Shown: positions 24,723 through 31,636, numbered from the stretch's first letter. The stretch is DNA of 40,762 nucleotides from CAZRGZ01 sp964599775 (GCA_964599775.1 CAZRGZ010000007.1:1-40762); one strand, 5' to 3'. Numbers and translations: made by a program. The notes: generated from the sequence alone by a model not told the origin.

Positions 24723-25244
24723 TTATGATATAACGACATCCACCCAGGCCTCTTGTGTCAAGCGGCCAGCTTCTGCAGCTTGCTCGGTGGTGAGCGGATG
24801 AGCTGGCTTTCGATTCGGATCTATTTCTAGGCGTGTATAGTTTTCGGGATCGAATCCTCTTTCTGCCCATGTAGCTTCTCTGGCTTGATCGTATAGGCTT
24901 GTTGTTGTCGCTACTTTAGGCAACTCCGCCATAAGTGGCGACAAGCTTGGCGGGGTATCTACTCCATCGGCCAGGGACCGTGCATTCTCGGTCAGGTGCC
25001 GAATGTTCGCTTCAGGGTCAGGGTGTGCTTCATGACTGTTTACTGCCTTCGGAGCTACTTCAAATTCTACATGTACTGATGGCATTGGTTCTTGTTCGTC
25101 AAGCCTGCCGAGCTTTTCAGGAATTGCATGGCCTTCGGTGTATACAAAGTGATCGGCAGGAGTATGTTCACGAGACAACATCTGTCCTCGCGTGAATCGA
25201 GGTTGTTCGGGCAATGATGTGCGTCCTGCAAGTTCGGCTGTCAT
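24723..25244 (-). CDS. Unknown 173-aa protein downstream of maturase 2
   Basis: I do not recognise it. The product is soluble, acidic and probably largely disordered in its first half, with a helical region later (EANIRHLTENARSLADGVD, then AAEAGRLTQEAWVDVV). There is no signal peptide or membrane helix. GGAG precedes ATG at somewhat long spacing. It lies 104 bases after the ATP-grasp gene on the same strand, with a TACACATA/TATGTGTA inverted repeat in between, so it may be a third gene of the graspetide locus. Its frame continues past the TAA into proline-rich codons, which raises the possibility that it is truncated. Confidence 0.6.
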   Translation of the reverse strand: MTAELAGRTSLPEQPRFTRGQMLSREHTPADHFVYTEGHAIPEKLGRLDEQEPMPSVHVEFEVAPKAVNSHEAHPDPEANIRHLTENARSLADGVDTPPSLSPLMAELPKVATTTSLYDQAREATWAERGFDPENYTRLEIDPNRKPAHPLTTEQAAEAGRLTQEAWVDVVIS

Positions 25245-25348
25245 AATAAATAGATCTCCGCTTTTTGATTAGTACTGGAAAGCTATTGTACACATACTTG
25301 CCCTATATGTGTAGCATGTATGTACATTCTACAATTTTTTGTGGAAAA

Positions 25349-26320
25349 CTATGATTGTTTATGCTGTAGCAAAGCGGCAATTTCTTGGCCGATAGGTTGG
25401 CCAGTGTACTCTTCTACAAAAGCCCATTGGCCGTTAGGATTATTTTCCAGGAACCAAATATTGCCATCTTTCCCTACTACCAGATCAATTGCTCCATATT
25501 GCAACCCCAGTTCACGTACGTGCGCAATGCACGCGTCAGTAATTTCTTGAGGAAGATCATCACAAGCTTCTATGGAAAGGTTCCCATCGAAGTGTCCAGC
25601 ACGCCAGTCCCTTACTTCATCATGGCTCAAATCGCTTACTCTTATTTCAGCAGCAAAGGCTTTGTTGCCGACCACTGTGACGCGAAGGTCTGCTTCGGCA
25701 TCGATAGCCTCTTGGAATACCGCAGGGGCAAGGTACAAATAGGATAGATTAATTGTGTCTTCCCGAGATACCTTTCGTGCAAAAAACGCCAAGGGTTCGC
25801 CGTTTTCATTTTGCGCAAAACTTGTAGCAAGTGTTTTGACAATAACCGTATCGTGTTGTTCGATAAAGTGCTGCGCCGCTTGAGAGTTATTGGTAAGCAG
25901 TGTATCAGGGACGCGCAGCCCTAATTCATGGGCGACTTTGTATTGCCATGTTTTATTGTTTGCCCGCTGAATAGCAAAGTAATCTGACACCCATAAAGCA
26001 GACGGTAGCTCTGCCCGTAGCTGATTAGTATGCTTTTGCAAGGCGCTTAACGAGTAGTCCTTATAATCTGGGTGTATCTCTAAATCCTCGGGTTTAGGCG
26101 AAGTAGGCTTTCGATACCATACGCTTAGTGTATCTGTGAGGTCTTCGCCTTTGTAAATAATGCGGTTTTTGCCGCCTAAAAATTCAAAGCTGAGCTCGCT
26201 ATCATGTTTGGCGATGCTCGTTGGGTCGATCACCACCATAGGATGTTCTAGGTGCTGTTCGACAAACTCGAGGTGGCTGTCTTTTTCGTGGCTTATTGCA
26301 ACAATGGGTGGTTTTTCCAT
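25349..26320 (-). CDS. ATP-grasp peptide maturase (graspetide synthetase-like), locus 2
   Basis: A 323-residue paralogue of the enzyme at 10335-11303, sharing TLSVWYRKP, ALWVSDYFA, VPDTLLTNN, VIVKTLATSF, ADLRVTVVGNKAFAAEI and the metal-binding AIDLVVGKDG and WFLENNPNGQW. The enzyme should activate Asp/Glu side chains of a peptide and form esters with Ser/Thr or amides with Lys. The start at 26320 has no readable Shine-Dalgarno because the upstream sequence runs into the damaged gap region. It lies downstream of the 56-aa peptide gene on the same strand; once the duplicated gap flanks are merged the two would be only about 55 bases apart. Confidence 0.85.
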   Translation of the reverse strand: MEKPPIVAISHEKDSHLEFVEQHLEHPMVVIDPTSIAKHDSELSFEFLGGKNRIIYKGEDLTDTLSVWYRKPTSPKPEDLEIHPDYKDYSLSALQKHTNQLRAELPSALWVSDYFAIQRANNKTWQYKVAHELGLRVPDTLLTNNSQAAQHFIEQHDTVIVKTLATSFAQNENGEPLAFFARKVSREDTINLSYLYLAPAVFQEAIDAEADLRVTVVGNKAFAAEIRVSDLSHDEVRDWRAGHFDGNLSIEACDDLPQEITDACIAHVRELGLQYGAIDLVVGKDGNIWFLENNPNGQWAFVEEYTGQPIGQEIAALLQHKQS

Positions 26321-26494
26321 ACAAAATCAGGGTTAGAGTCCCGGGGCGGCAGGTTGGGGGGGCGGGGGGCCGGCCGGTGGGGGTGNNNNNNNNNNTTTTT
26401 GCGTGGCTTATTCAACCACGGGGTGGTTTTCCCAACCAAACACCGGGTTTCCGCCCCCGGGCCGGTTGTGGGCGGCAGGGGGAGCCTCCGGGTG
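26321..26494. other. 10-N gap flanked by two copies of the same sequence
   Basis: The bases before the N run (from about 26282) and after it (from about 26396) are the same sequence: both contain GTGGCTTATT, GGGTGGTTTT and then a GGGTT...CCCGG stretch. The right copy is drifted towards G/C and has small indels. The gap is therefore most likely an unmerged overlap of low-quality contig ends, with no missing DNA. Confidence 0.75.
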
Positions 26495-26665
26495 TCAGTC
26501 CTCGTCGTCGTCCTTCTTCTGGTCCTTGCCGCCGTTGGGGTTGTTCACGTACGTGGTCGTGTACCCCGTCTTACCGGCGGTGGGCAGGTTGACGAGCTCG
26601 CCAACCGGGACCATGAGGTCCAGGCCGAACGGCGTGGCGGGCGCTTCGGGCGCCAGGGTGGTCAT
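26495..26665 (-). CDS. Putative graspetide precursor peptide, locus 2 (GC-rich cassette 3)
   Basis: A 56-residue peptide just upstream of maturase 2. It reads as a leader with PFGLDLMVPVGELVNLP (residues 12-28) and a core rich in Thr, Lys and Asp (TGYTTTYVNN, then GGKDQKKDDDED). PFGLD matches PFGVD in the locus 1 peptide. As I recall, precursors of actinobacterial ATP-grasp RiPPs also carry a P-F/W-G-L leader motif before a Thr/Asp-rich core. ATG 26665 is set by AAGGGGGTG six bases upstream; an earlier ATG in frame lacks this. Its G/C-ending codons differ from those of the enzyme, and a hairpin precedes the Shine-Dalgarno as in the other GC-rich cassettes. Confidence 0.6.
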   Translation of the reverse strand: MTTLAPEAPATPFGLDLMVPVGELVNLPTAGKTGYTTTYVNNPNGGKDQKKDDDED

Positions 26666-26686
26666 AATGTTCACCCCCTTCCTCGG

Positions 26687-26713
26687 ATGGCTATGTGTAT
26701 CGTAACAAGCCAT
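26687..26713 (-). promoter_or_regulatory. 5'-UTR hairpin before the locus 2 peptide
   Basis: Stem ATGGCT/AGCCAT (26713-26708 with 26692-26687) with a possible inner TGT/ACA pairing, ending a few bases before the Shine-Dalgarno. Unlike cassettes 1, 2 and 4, no convincing promoter is visible upstream. Confidence 0.5.
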
Positions 26714-26732
26714 TGAAAAAGCGGGAAATTGT

Positions 26733-26746
26733 TGTGCAAGTGCACA
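26733..26746. promoter_or_regulatory. Short perfect inverted repeat, possible operator
   Basis: TGTGCA-AG-TGCACA, 6+2+6, between the membrane-protein stop and the locus 2 peptide. Its position upstream of the peptide would suit a dimeric regulator, but it is short and could be chance. Confidence 0.35.
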
Positions 26747-26751
26747 GCAAG

Positions 26752-27282
26752 CTAAGTAGTTTTGTATACTCGCCTCGCTAAAAGTACCAGAAAGACGCCA
26801 ACTAATACAGCAAAAACACCTTGAGCAGTTAGATCAATTGGATTGTTCGCTGCAAGTAGTACATTAAAGCCGAAAAGCGTACTCGTTATAAGCGCACCAG
26901 CTGCGAGTGCAAATACTTGTTTCGGCGCCCAAGCAGCCACGTTCCATCGATTAAGTAAAAAGATCGAAAGTGTAGTGACTACGAGCCCTATGGCAATTAA
27001 CCCTACAGCAGGAATGCCCCACCCTGCTTCAAACAGTAGCGAAAAGAGGCCGAGCCAAGCCGCACTAACCAATGCACTAGCGGAACCTATAATAAGTGGG
27101 CGCGGAACTGGTTGGCGATTTGAACGAAGTGTTCGCGGCAATAAAAACGCGGCGGTGGCAAAAGCAGCAATGGCAATGCTTGCAATTCCGTAGCCAATCG
27201 CTGGCGCCACGTAGCCTGATTCACCCTGGAAAATAAAGTGGAAAAAGATTGTCATGAGCAAGAAGATGACGCCGCTCACCAC
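26752..27282 (-). CDS. Five-helix membrane protein, unknown
   Basis: A 176-residue integral membrane protein with about five hydrophobic helices and short loops, ending in a basic LLARRVYKTT. No catalytic motif is visible. A GTG start at 27282 is used here, but the frame stays open further upstream through the neighbouring TetR remnant, so the true start may be earlier. It lies 86 bases before the graspetide locus 2 peptide on the same strand and could in principle serve it (export or immunity), though nothing in the sequence shows this. Confidence 0.7.
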   Translation of the reverse strand: MVSGVIFLLMTIFFHFIFQGESGYVAPAIGYGIASIAIAAFATAAFLLPRTLRSNRQPVPRPLIIGSASALVSAAWLGLFSLLFEAGWGIPAVGLIAIGLVVTTLSIFLLNRWNVAAWAPKQVFALAAGALITSTLFGFNVLLAANNPIDLTAQGVFAVLVGVFLVLLARRVYKTT

Positions 27283-27318
27283 CAGGCCGGCTTTCCCTAG
27301 CCATGGCGCAGGCTGCTT

Positions 27319-27624
27319 TTGTCGCAGTTTCAGGCACTGATGGAAATTATCTTTAATGCACGGGATAGCAAGGGCGGTCTACAGCACCAAAGCGATCAAG
27401 ACGACCCGGGTATTATGTATATAAAAAATATCCTCGATCGCGGCCAGGCATGTGGTGAGTTTCGTCAATTTCCTTCCTATACGGCTGCGCTTGCCATTCG
27501 CGCTACTATTGATCAGTTTTTGGGTCAGCGCCCACTACGGCCAGATATCGACGCTGAGCAGTATCAAGCGCAGCTGGTCGATCTGGTAAAGCATATGGTG
27601 ATGGCAAATAAACCTGAGCCCTAA
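27319..27624 (+). pseudogene. TetR regulator lacking its DNA-binding domain
   Basis: A 101-codon frame that matches only the C-terminal ligand domain of a TetR protein (IKNILDRGQACGEFRQF, then ALAIRATIDQFLGQRP and VDLVKHMVMANK). The N-terminal helix-turn-helix of about 50 residues is missing, because the sequence upstream belongs to the divergent membrane protein. The first start is TTG without a Shine-Dalgarno. A deletion joining the two genes is the simplest explanation. A weak CCACC/GGTGG hairpin (27629-27642) follows the stop. Confidence 0.65.
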
Positions 27625-27661
27625 AAGTCCACCACGGGGTGGGTTTGGGATTCAGGTTTAA

Positions 27662-28111
27662 TTAAGCTTGGCGTTTGGTTTTGCTTCGTTTGTTTACTAT
27701 TCGTAAAATGCCGTAACAGGCTGCAGTCCCGCCAATGGCAGCAACTGTGTCGAGCAAGACATCACGCACTTCTCCGCTTCGTCCTGCCACAAATAGTTGG
27801 TGGGTTTCATCCAAAATGGCATATAGCGCGGCCACGGCGATGCTTATAGTAGCAGCCTGTAAAGCCCCCAATCTATGCTGGCGGATAGCATTAAAAAGCA
27901 AGGCACCAAGCACAAAATACGCCACAATATGCGCTGCCTTACGCACTAAAACAGTGAGTATAGTATTATCCCAGCTCACGATTGCGCTCACCACCCCTAC
28001 AATCGCATCGCTACGGGTATCTGAAACCGTTGCTCCTTCGTTCGAAAACAGGAAAATAACCAGCATCCAGGCAGCAACCAGTAGATAGCTAATGATGAGT
28101 TTTTTGGGCAT
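27662..28111 (-). CDS. VanZ-like membrane protein
   Basis: A 149-residue VanZ-family protein with four predicted helices and the family signatures RKAAHIVAYFVLGALLF and DETHQLFVAGRSGEVRDVLLDT. VanZ relatives are linked to cell-envelope functions and, in the type member, to teicoplanin resistance. The long upstream extension of the frame is not used: ATG 28111 starts the first helix (MPKKLIISYLLVAAWML). TATAAT (28124-28119) ends 7 bases before it, which predicts a leaderless mRNA. The LCP gene lies 34 bases upstream on the same strand. Confidence 0.9.
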   Translation of the reverse strand: MPKKLIISYLLVAAWMLVIFLFSNEGATVSDTRSDAIVGVVSAIVSWDNTILTVLVRKAAHIVAYFVLGALLFNAIRQHRLGALQAATISIAVAALYAILDETHQLFVAGRSGEVRDVLLDTVAAIGGTAACYGILRIVNKRSKTKRQA

Positions 28112-28145
28112 TAGTTTTATTATACAGAACTTTGGGATTGCTACC

Positions 28146-29543
28146 CTACTGCAAGTACTGCTCAATCCGTTGCCTTGCGGCCTGTATCGAAGCTTGGTCG
28201 GGCTCCATAACGTACAGCGGGAGTGAGCCCATGCTGTAGGTTGGCGCTTGTGTTCCGGTCCCATCCACGCTTATTGACTCTACGTTCCAGCGCTGCAAAC
28301 TATCCATTTGTTCCCGAATGAGCGTGGCAATTGTACTTTCGCTGGCATTGGTCTGGAAGGCGCCTTCCATCGCACCCAGTACGTGTTGCGAACGCGCGAG
28401 CGTATCGGCGCTGCTGAGTTTATGAATAATCGCTTCTATCACCCGCTGCTGGTTCTCTCCGCGTGCCCTGTCGCCACCCTCTAGGCTATACCGTTCGCGC
28501 GAGAAAGCCAGGGCTTGTTTGCCGTCAAGCGTATTGTACCCCTGCTGGAAGGCGTAACCGCCAGCCTGGAAGGCTCGGTCGCTGTATACCTCTACCCCGC
28601 CAAGGGCATCTACTAGTTTTGTGAGCGAAGCAAAATTAATGCGCAGGTAGTAGGCAATGTCGGTGTTATACAAGTCTTCAAGTGTGTGCACGGACATATC
28701 TATCCCGTAAATTCCGGCATGGGTGAGCTTATCGCGCGGGCCGGTGGTACCATGTAGCTGCACGTAGTAGTCGCGTGGCGTGTTCACGAGCAAAATTTTA
28801 TGTGTTCGTGGGTTTATAACTGCCAAAATATTCACATCGCTGCGGGCTACGGAACTAATTGGCCCGTCGGTATCGATACCGCTAATATACACTACAAAAG
28901 GCTTCGAGATGTCGGCCTCTTTTTCTGCCTGGTCTTTTGCTACCTTAATAGTAAAGGTAGTCAGTACTTCAGTTTGCTGTGCAAATTCAGGGTCGTTTTC
29001 TTTCAGTAAGTCATAGTACGAAGTTTGTAGTGTTGCCAATTCAGCTGTTTGGTCGCGTACAGCTTGGCTCAGGCTGACGATTTCGGGATAGTCTTGGTAG
29101 GTTGGCGTCGTTCGTTTCGCCACTTCTTCTTTCACGGCAGCCGTATTGGGGTCGGTTTGTAGTAGTGCCACGGTGTGCTCGCCTTCTAGTGTTTGCTGCC
29201 CTTTGTTAGCGATAATACTGTATTCTATGGTTTGGAAATCCTTTTCCTGTATTGAACTAAGGAAAGATGACGTCGCATTGCTCAGCATCGCCGCATATAA
29301 GCTCCCCGCAATAATCAGCAGGCTAAAAACTGCAGCAGCCACCTTCTTGCCGCGCGACACCTGTTGCCGCCAGAGTACATACACGAGCAGACCGACGATT
29401 ATAGCGCTCACCGGAACAGCTACCATAATGAGTGGTAGTGGCAGCAGCTGTGTGCGAACCACAGCAAATACGGCCACTATAAAACTAATGGCTAGCACAA
29501 TGGCTAACCCCCTACTTGCCCAGTGAAAAAAGTTCTGTTTCAT
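28146..29543 (-). CDS. LytR-CpsA-Psr (LCP) family cell-wall glycopolymer transferase
   Basis: A 465-residue LCP protein. These enzymes transfer undecaprenyl-linked glycopolymers to peptidoglycan outside the membrane. Two to three N-terminal membrane helices precede an extracellular domain with the conserved SDVNILAVINPRTHKILLVN, TPRDYYVQL, KLTHAGIYG, YYLRINFASLTKLVDALGGV and RERYSLEGGDRARGENQQRV, which supply the Asp and Arg residues contacting the lipid pyrophosphate. ATG 29543 lies 9 bases after TATAAT (29558-29553), nearly leaderless. It is a plausible last step for the glycan made by the cluster at 32.7-40.7 kb. Confidence 0.94.
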   Translation of the reverse strand: MKQNFFHWASRGLAIVLAISFIVAVFAVVRTQLLPLPLIMVAVPVSAIIVGLLVYVLWRQQVSRGKKVAAAVFSLLIIAGSLYAAMLSNATSSFLSSIQEKDFQTIEYSIIANKGQQTLEGEHTVALLQTDPNTAAVKEEVAKRTTPTYQDYPEIVSLSQAVRDQTAELATLQTSYYDLLKENDPEFAQQTEVLTTFTIKVAKDQAEKEADISKPFVVYISGIDTDGPISSVARSDVNILAVINPRTHKILLVNTPRDYYVQLHGTTGPRDKLTHAGIYGIDMSVHTLEDLYNTDIAYYLRINFASLTKLVDALGGVEVYSDRAFQAGGYAFQQGYNTLDGKQALAFSRERYSLEGGDRARGENQQRVIEAIIHKLSSADTLARSQHVLGAMEGAFQTNASESTIATLIREQMDSLQRWNVESISVDGTGTQAPTYSMGSLPLYVMEPDQASIQAARQRIEQYLQ

Positions 29544-29600
29544 ATATTCTATATTATACACTGTTTCTTGTTTTTTGGCTAATAAATTTAATTCTTATAA

Positions 29601-29626
29601 AAGTGAAATCCCCGCTGGCGACGGGG
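29601..29626 (-). terminator. Terminator of GC-rich cassette 4
   Basis: Minus strand CCCCG-tcgccag-CGGGG followed by ATTTCACTTTT. It closes the cassette gene upstream. Confidence 0.6.
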
Positions 29627-29663
29627 CTCACTATGGAACCGGGCCGAGGCCGAGCGGGGTTGG

Positions 29664-30110
29664 TCAGAGAGCGGCGAGGTCACGCTCGCGGATGTCGTGG
29701 TAGGGGCTCATGCGTCGGTAGCGGGCGACTTCGTCGTGCGACTGGTCGCCGCCGCCGATGCGGACCAGGACACCACCGTTCTGCGCCAGCTTCTTCAAGA
29801 AGGTGTCGCTCTCGTCGCCCCACTTCTTGCCGACGATGAACTCCTGGCCTTCGTCGACCTCGAAGATTGGGTGCTCGTAGACACGCCGGCACGCCACTCC
29901 GGCCGTTCCCCACTCGCGCTCCTTGGCGATGCGATAGGCCAGTCCCGGGATCCCGACACTTACCAGGCCCGACACCACGCGGTAGGAGTGGGCGCGGTAG
30001 TCCCACATGATGTCGTCGAGAACTCCATTGAGCAGGCTTTTGGCCGCCTGCTCGTCGAACTTCGTCGGCGGGCAGTAGCCCACGACACCGATCTCCAGGA
30101 TGTCGAACAT
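29664..30110 (-). CDS. GC-rich cassette 4: SLOG-like Rossmann protein
   Basis: A 148-residue soluble protein. VVGYCPPTKFDEQAAKSLL, VVSGLVSVGIPGLAYRIAKE and GGVLVRIGGGDQSHDEVARY follow the pattern of the SLOG/LOG nucleotide-binding fold (first strand, glycine-rich SGLxxxG-like loop, GGGxxSxDE-like loop). SLOG proteins include LOG phosphoribohydrolases, DprA and predicted sensors of nucleotide second messengers; which applies here is unclear. The assignment is by motif reading only. GAAGGGAGAAGG precedes ATG. The codons are strongly G/C-ending, unlike the LCP gene and the G5 gene on either side. Confidence 0.65.
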   Translation of the reverse strand: MFDILEIGVVGYCPPTKFDEQAAKSLLNGVLDDIMWDYRAHSYRVVSGLVSVGIPGLAYRIAKEREWGTAGVACRRVYEHPIFEVDEGQEFIVGKKWGDESDTFLKKLAQNGGVLVRIGGGDQSHDEVARYRRMSPYHDIRERDLAAL

Positions 30111-30128
30111 CCTTCTCCCTTCACCAGA

Positions 30129-30147
30129 TTGGCTCTCTGTAAGCCAA
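30129..30147 (-). promoter_or_regulatory. 5'-UTR hairpin of cassette 4
   Basis: Stem TTGGCT/AGCCAA (30147-30142 with 30134-30129), about 10 bases after the -10 box and just ahead of the Shine-Dalgarno. It follows the same plan as the other GC-rich cassettes. Confidence 0.6.
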
Positions 30148-30157
30148 TACTTGTGTA

Positions 30158-30186
30158 AGTATAAAATAATGAGTGTTATTCGTCAA
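30158..30186 (-). promoter_or_regulatory. Promoter of GC-rich cassette 4
   Basis: Minus strand TTGACG (30186-30181), a 17-base spacer and TATACT (30163-30158). Confidence 0.75.
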
Positions 30187-30295
30187 TAGACTTTCTAGCA
30201 AATAACCACGCCCTACACCACTGCTGTGTTTATAACGCACAAATTTCTCGTGTTATAATCCAGCTACAATTCGAGAGGCTGAAGGAGGGCCGACC

Positions 30296-30976
30296 ATGAA
30301 TGCTATATATCACGCTAGCAGTGTTCTTTTGACGCTGAGTCTTATTGGCTTTACGCTTGTCACACTATATTTTCTTGCGAGGCCACATGTGCTAAATGAA
30401 AGTAAAATTGTTAGAAAGCCACTCTCTCGCCCTAAGATTCTACTTATTGGTGTGCTTGCCATTCTTATCAGCATGCTTAGCTTTAGCAGTGTTATGTCGG
30501 CTACTGAACCTACCAACAGCAAACAAGCCCAAGAAGCAAAACAGAACCAGGCAGACGAACAAGACGAAAAACCCATTACTAAAACGGAAACCAAAACAGA
30601 AATTATTCCATTTGAATTAGTAGAACAAACCGATCCTACTCTACCGCAAGGTGAAACACGTGTGATTGTAGAAGGCGTAAGCGGGGTACGCACCATCACC
30701 TTCCAGGTAACTTATGTACAAGGTAAAGAAACTAAACGTGAACAAGTAAAAAGCGAAATAACCAAAGAACCAATCACAGAAGTAGTAAAAATCGGTACTT
30801 ATGTCGCCCCGCCTCCGCCAGCACCCGAACCTACCCCAGCGCCGCAAGCTTCTGCTAATGTTTACTACCGCAACTGTTCGGCCGCTCGTGCTGCCGGGGC
30901 TGCCCCCGTATATGCAGGTGAGCCTGGATATGCCTCCCACCTTGATCGGGATAATGATGGCGTTGGGTGTGAATAG
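30296..30976 (+). CDS. G5- and excalibur-domain surface protein
   Basis: A 226-residue membrane-anchored extracytoplasmic protein. Two N-terminal hydrophobic segments (residues about 8-27 and 46-65) are followed by a Lys/Gln/Glu linker. A G5-like domain covers about 103-165 (PFELVEQTDPTLPQGETRV, then TFQVTYVQGKETKREQ). After a Pro-rich hinge comes a C-terminal excalibur domain (YYRNCSAARAAGAAPVYAGE through DRDNDGVGCE), a short Cys-containing calcium-binding module whose Asp-rich loop is intact. AAGGAGGGCCGACC precedes ATG. The domains point to a wall-bound, calcium-dependent role such as contact with a host cell. Confidence 0.9.
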   Translation: MNAIYHASSVLLTLSLIGFTLVTLYFLARPHVLNESKIVRKPLSRPKILLIGVLAILISMLSFSSVMSATEPTNSKQAQEAKQNQADEQDEKPITKTETKTEIIPFELVEQTDPTLPQGETRVIVEGVSGVRTITFQVTYVQGKETKREQVKSEITKEPITEVVKIGTYVAPPPPAPEPTPAPQASANVYYRNCSAARAAGAAPVYAGEPGYASHLDRDNDGVGCE

Positions 30977-30997
30977 TAACGTATATCACAAAATTTC

Positions 30998-31026
30998 TTG
31001 ATTTATTTGGCAACGTACCATATAAT
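30998..31026 (+). promoter_or_regulatory. Promoter of the pilin-like gene
   Basis: TTGATT (30998-31003), a 17-base spacer and TATAAT (31021-31026). The ATG follows 10 bases later, so the leader would be only a few bases. Confidence 0.75.
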
Positions 31027-31036
31027 CCAAAAAGTT

Positions 31037-31573
31037 ATGCGGTTAAAAAATACACACAACAAACACACACTTGGTTTTACTATTGTTGAGCTACTACTCG
31101 TGGTAGTGGTGATTGGGATATTGGCGGCTATTGTAATTGGTGCATATACGGGGGTCAGCGCCCAAGCACACGACACTGCTGTGAAAACAGATTTATCTAA
31201 TATTGTAAAAAAGTTGGAAATGTATCGGGCAGAAAACGATGTGTACCCTGCGGGGAGTGCGCAATTGGCTGAGCTCGATATAAAGGTGAGTAAAAGCTCA
31301 TACGGCTAGCACTACCGAGGCGGCTCAAGTGACTATAATCTACTCTATTGTAGGATGCCCGCAGCAGCTCCAACGAACTTCGCTCTAGTGGCCTACAGCC
31401 AATCCGGAAAAGGATTCATGTATTCTGTCAATGGCAACTTAACGGATTATACGGGGCCAAAGACAGGTTCGGGTTCAATGTGTACAGCTGCTGGTGTGCC
31501 TATATCTGGTGACTTCTCGGAACGGGATTGGTTCTATAACGCTAGTAGTTGGCAATCGTATATTGGCGAGTAA
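31037..31573 (+). pseudogene. Type IV pilin-like gene interrupted by one in-frame TAG
   Basis: One frame of 178 codons from ATG 31037 to TAA 31573, broken by TAG at 31307-31309. The N-terminus is a classical prepilin: short basic leader, cleavage site and helix (GFTIVELLLVVVVIGILAAI, with Glu at +5), then KTDLSNIVKKLEMYRAENDVYP. After the stop the pilin globular domain continues coherently (YRGGSSDYNLLYCRM, TNFALVAYSQSGKGFMYSVN, YNASSWQSYIGE). The second half has no ribosome binding site of its own. Either the gene is a recent pseudogene, the base is an error, or the stop is read through. No Shine-Dalgarno is present; translation would be nearly leaderless. Confidence 0.75.
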
Positions 31574-31593
31574 CCCCACACATCTCTTATAGA

Positions 31594-31616
31594 AATATGT
31601 TATAATATAACATATT
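31594..31616. promoter_or_regulatory. Perfect 23-base palindrome over the GH88-like gene promoter
   Basis: AATATGTTATA-a-TATAACATATT, arms of 11 bases. It contains the TATAAT -10 box (31601-31606) and the expected start of transcription, 21 bases before the gene. No good -35 box is visible, so this could be an operator or an activator site. Confidence 0.6.
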
Positions 31617-31636
31617 AAGTAAGGCGGAAAATACGG

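Noticed and set aside
13751..31573. Genetic-code change with UAG as a sense codon
   Set aside because: TAG ends several intact genes here (der, pth, LCP), and UGA and UAA also act as stops, so isolated in-frame TAGs are better explained by error, mutation or local readthrough.
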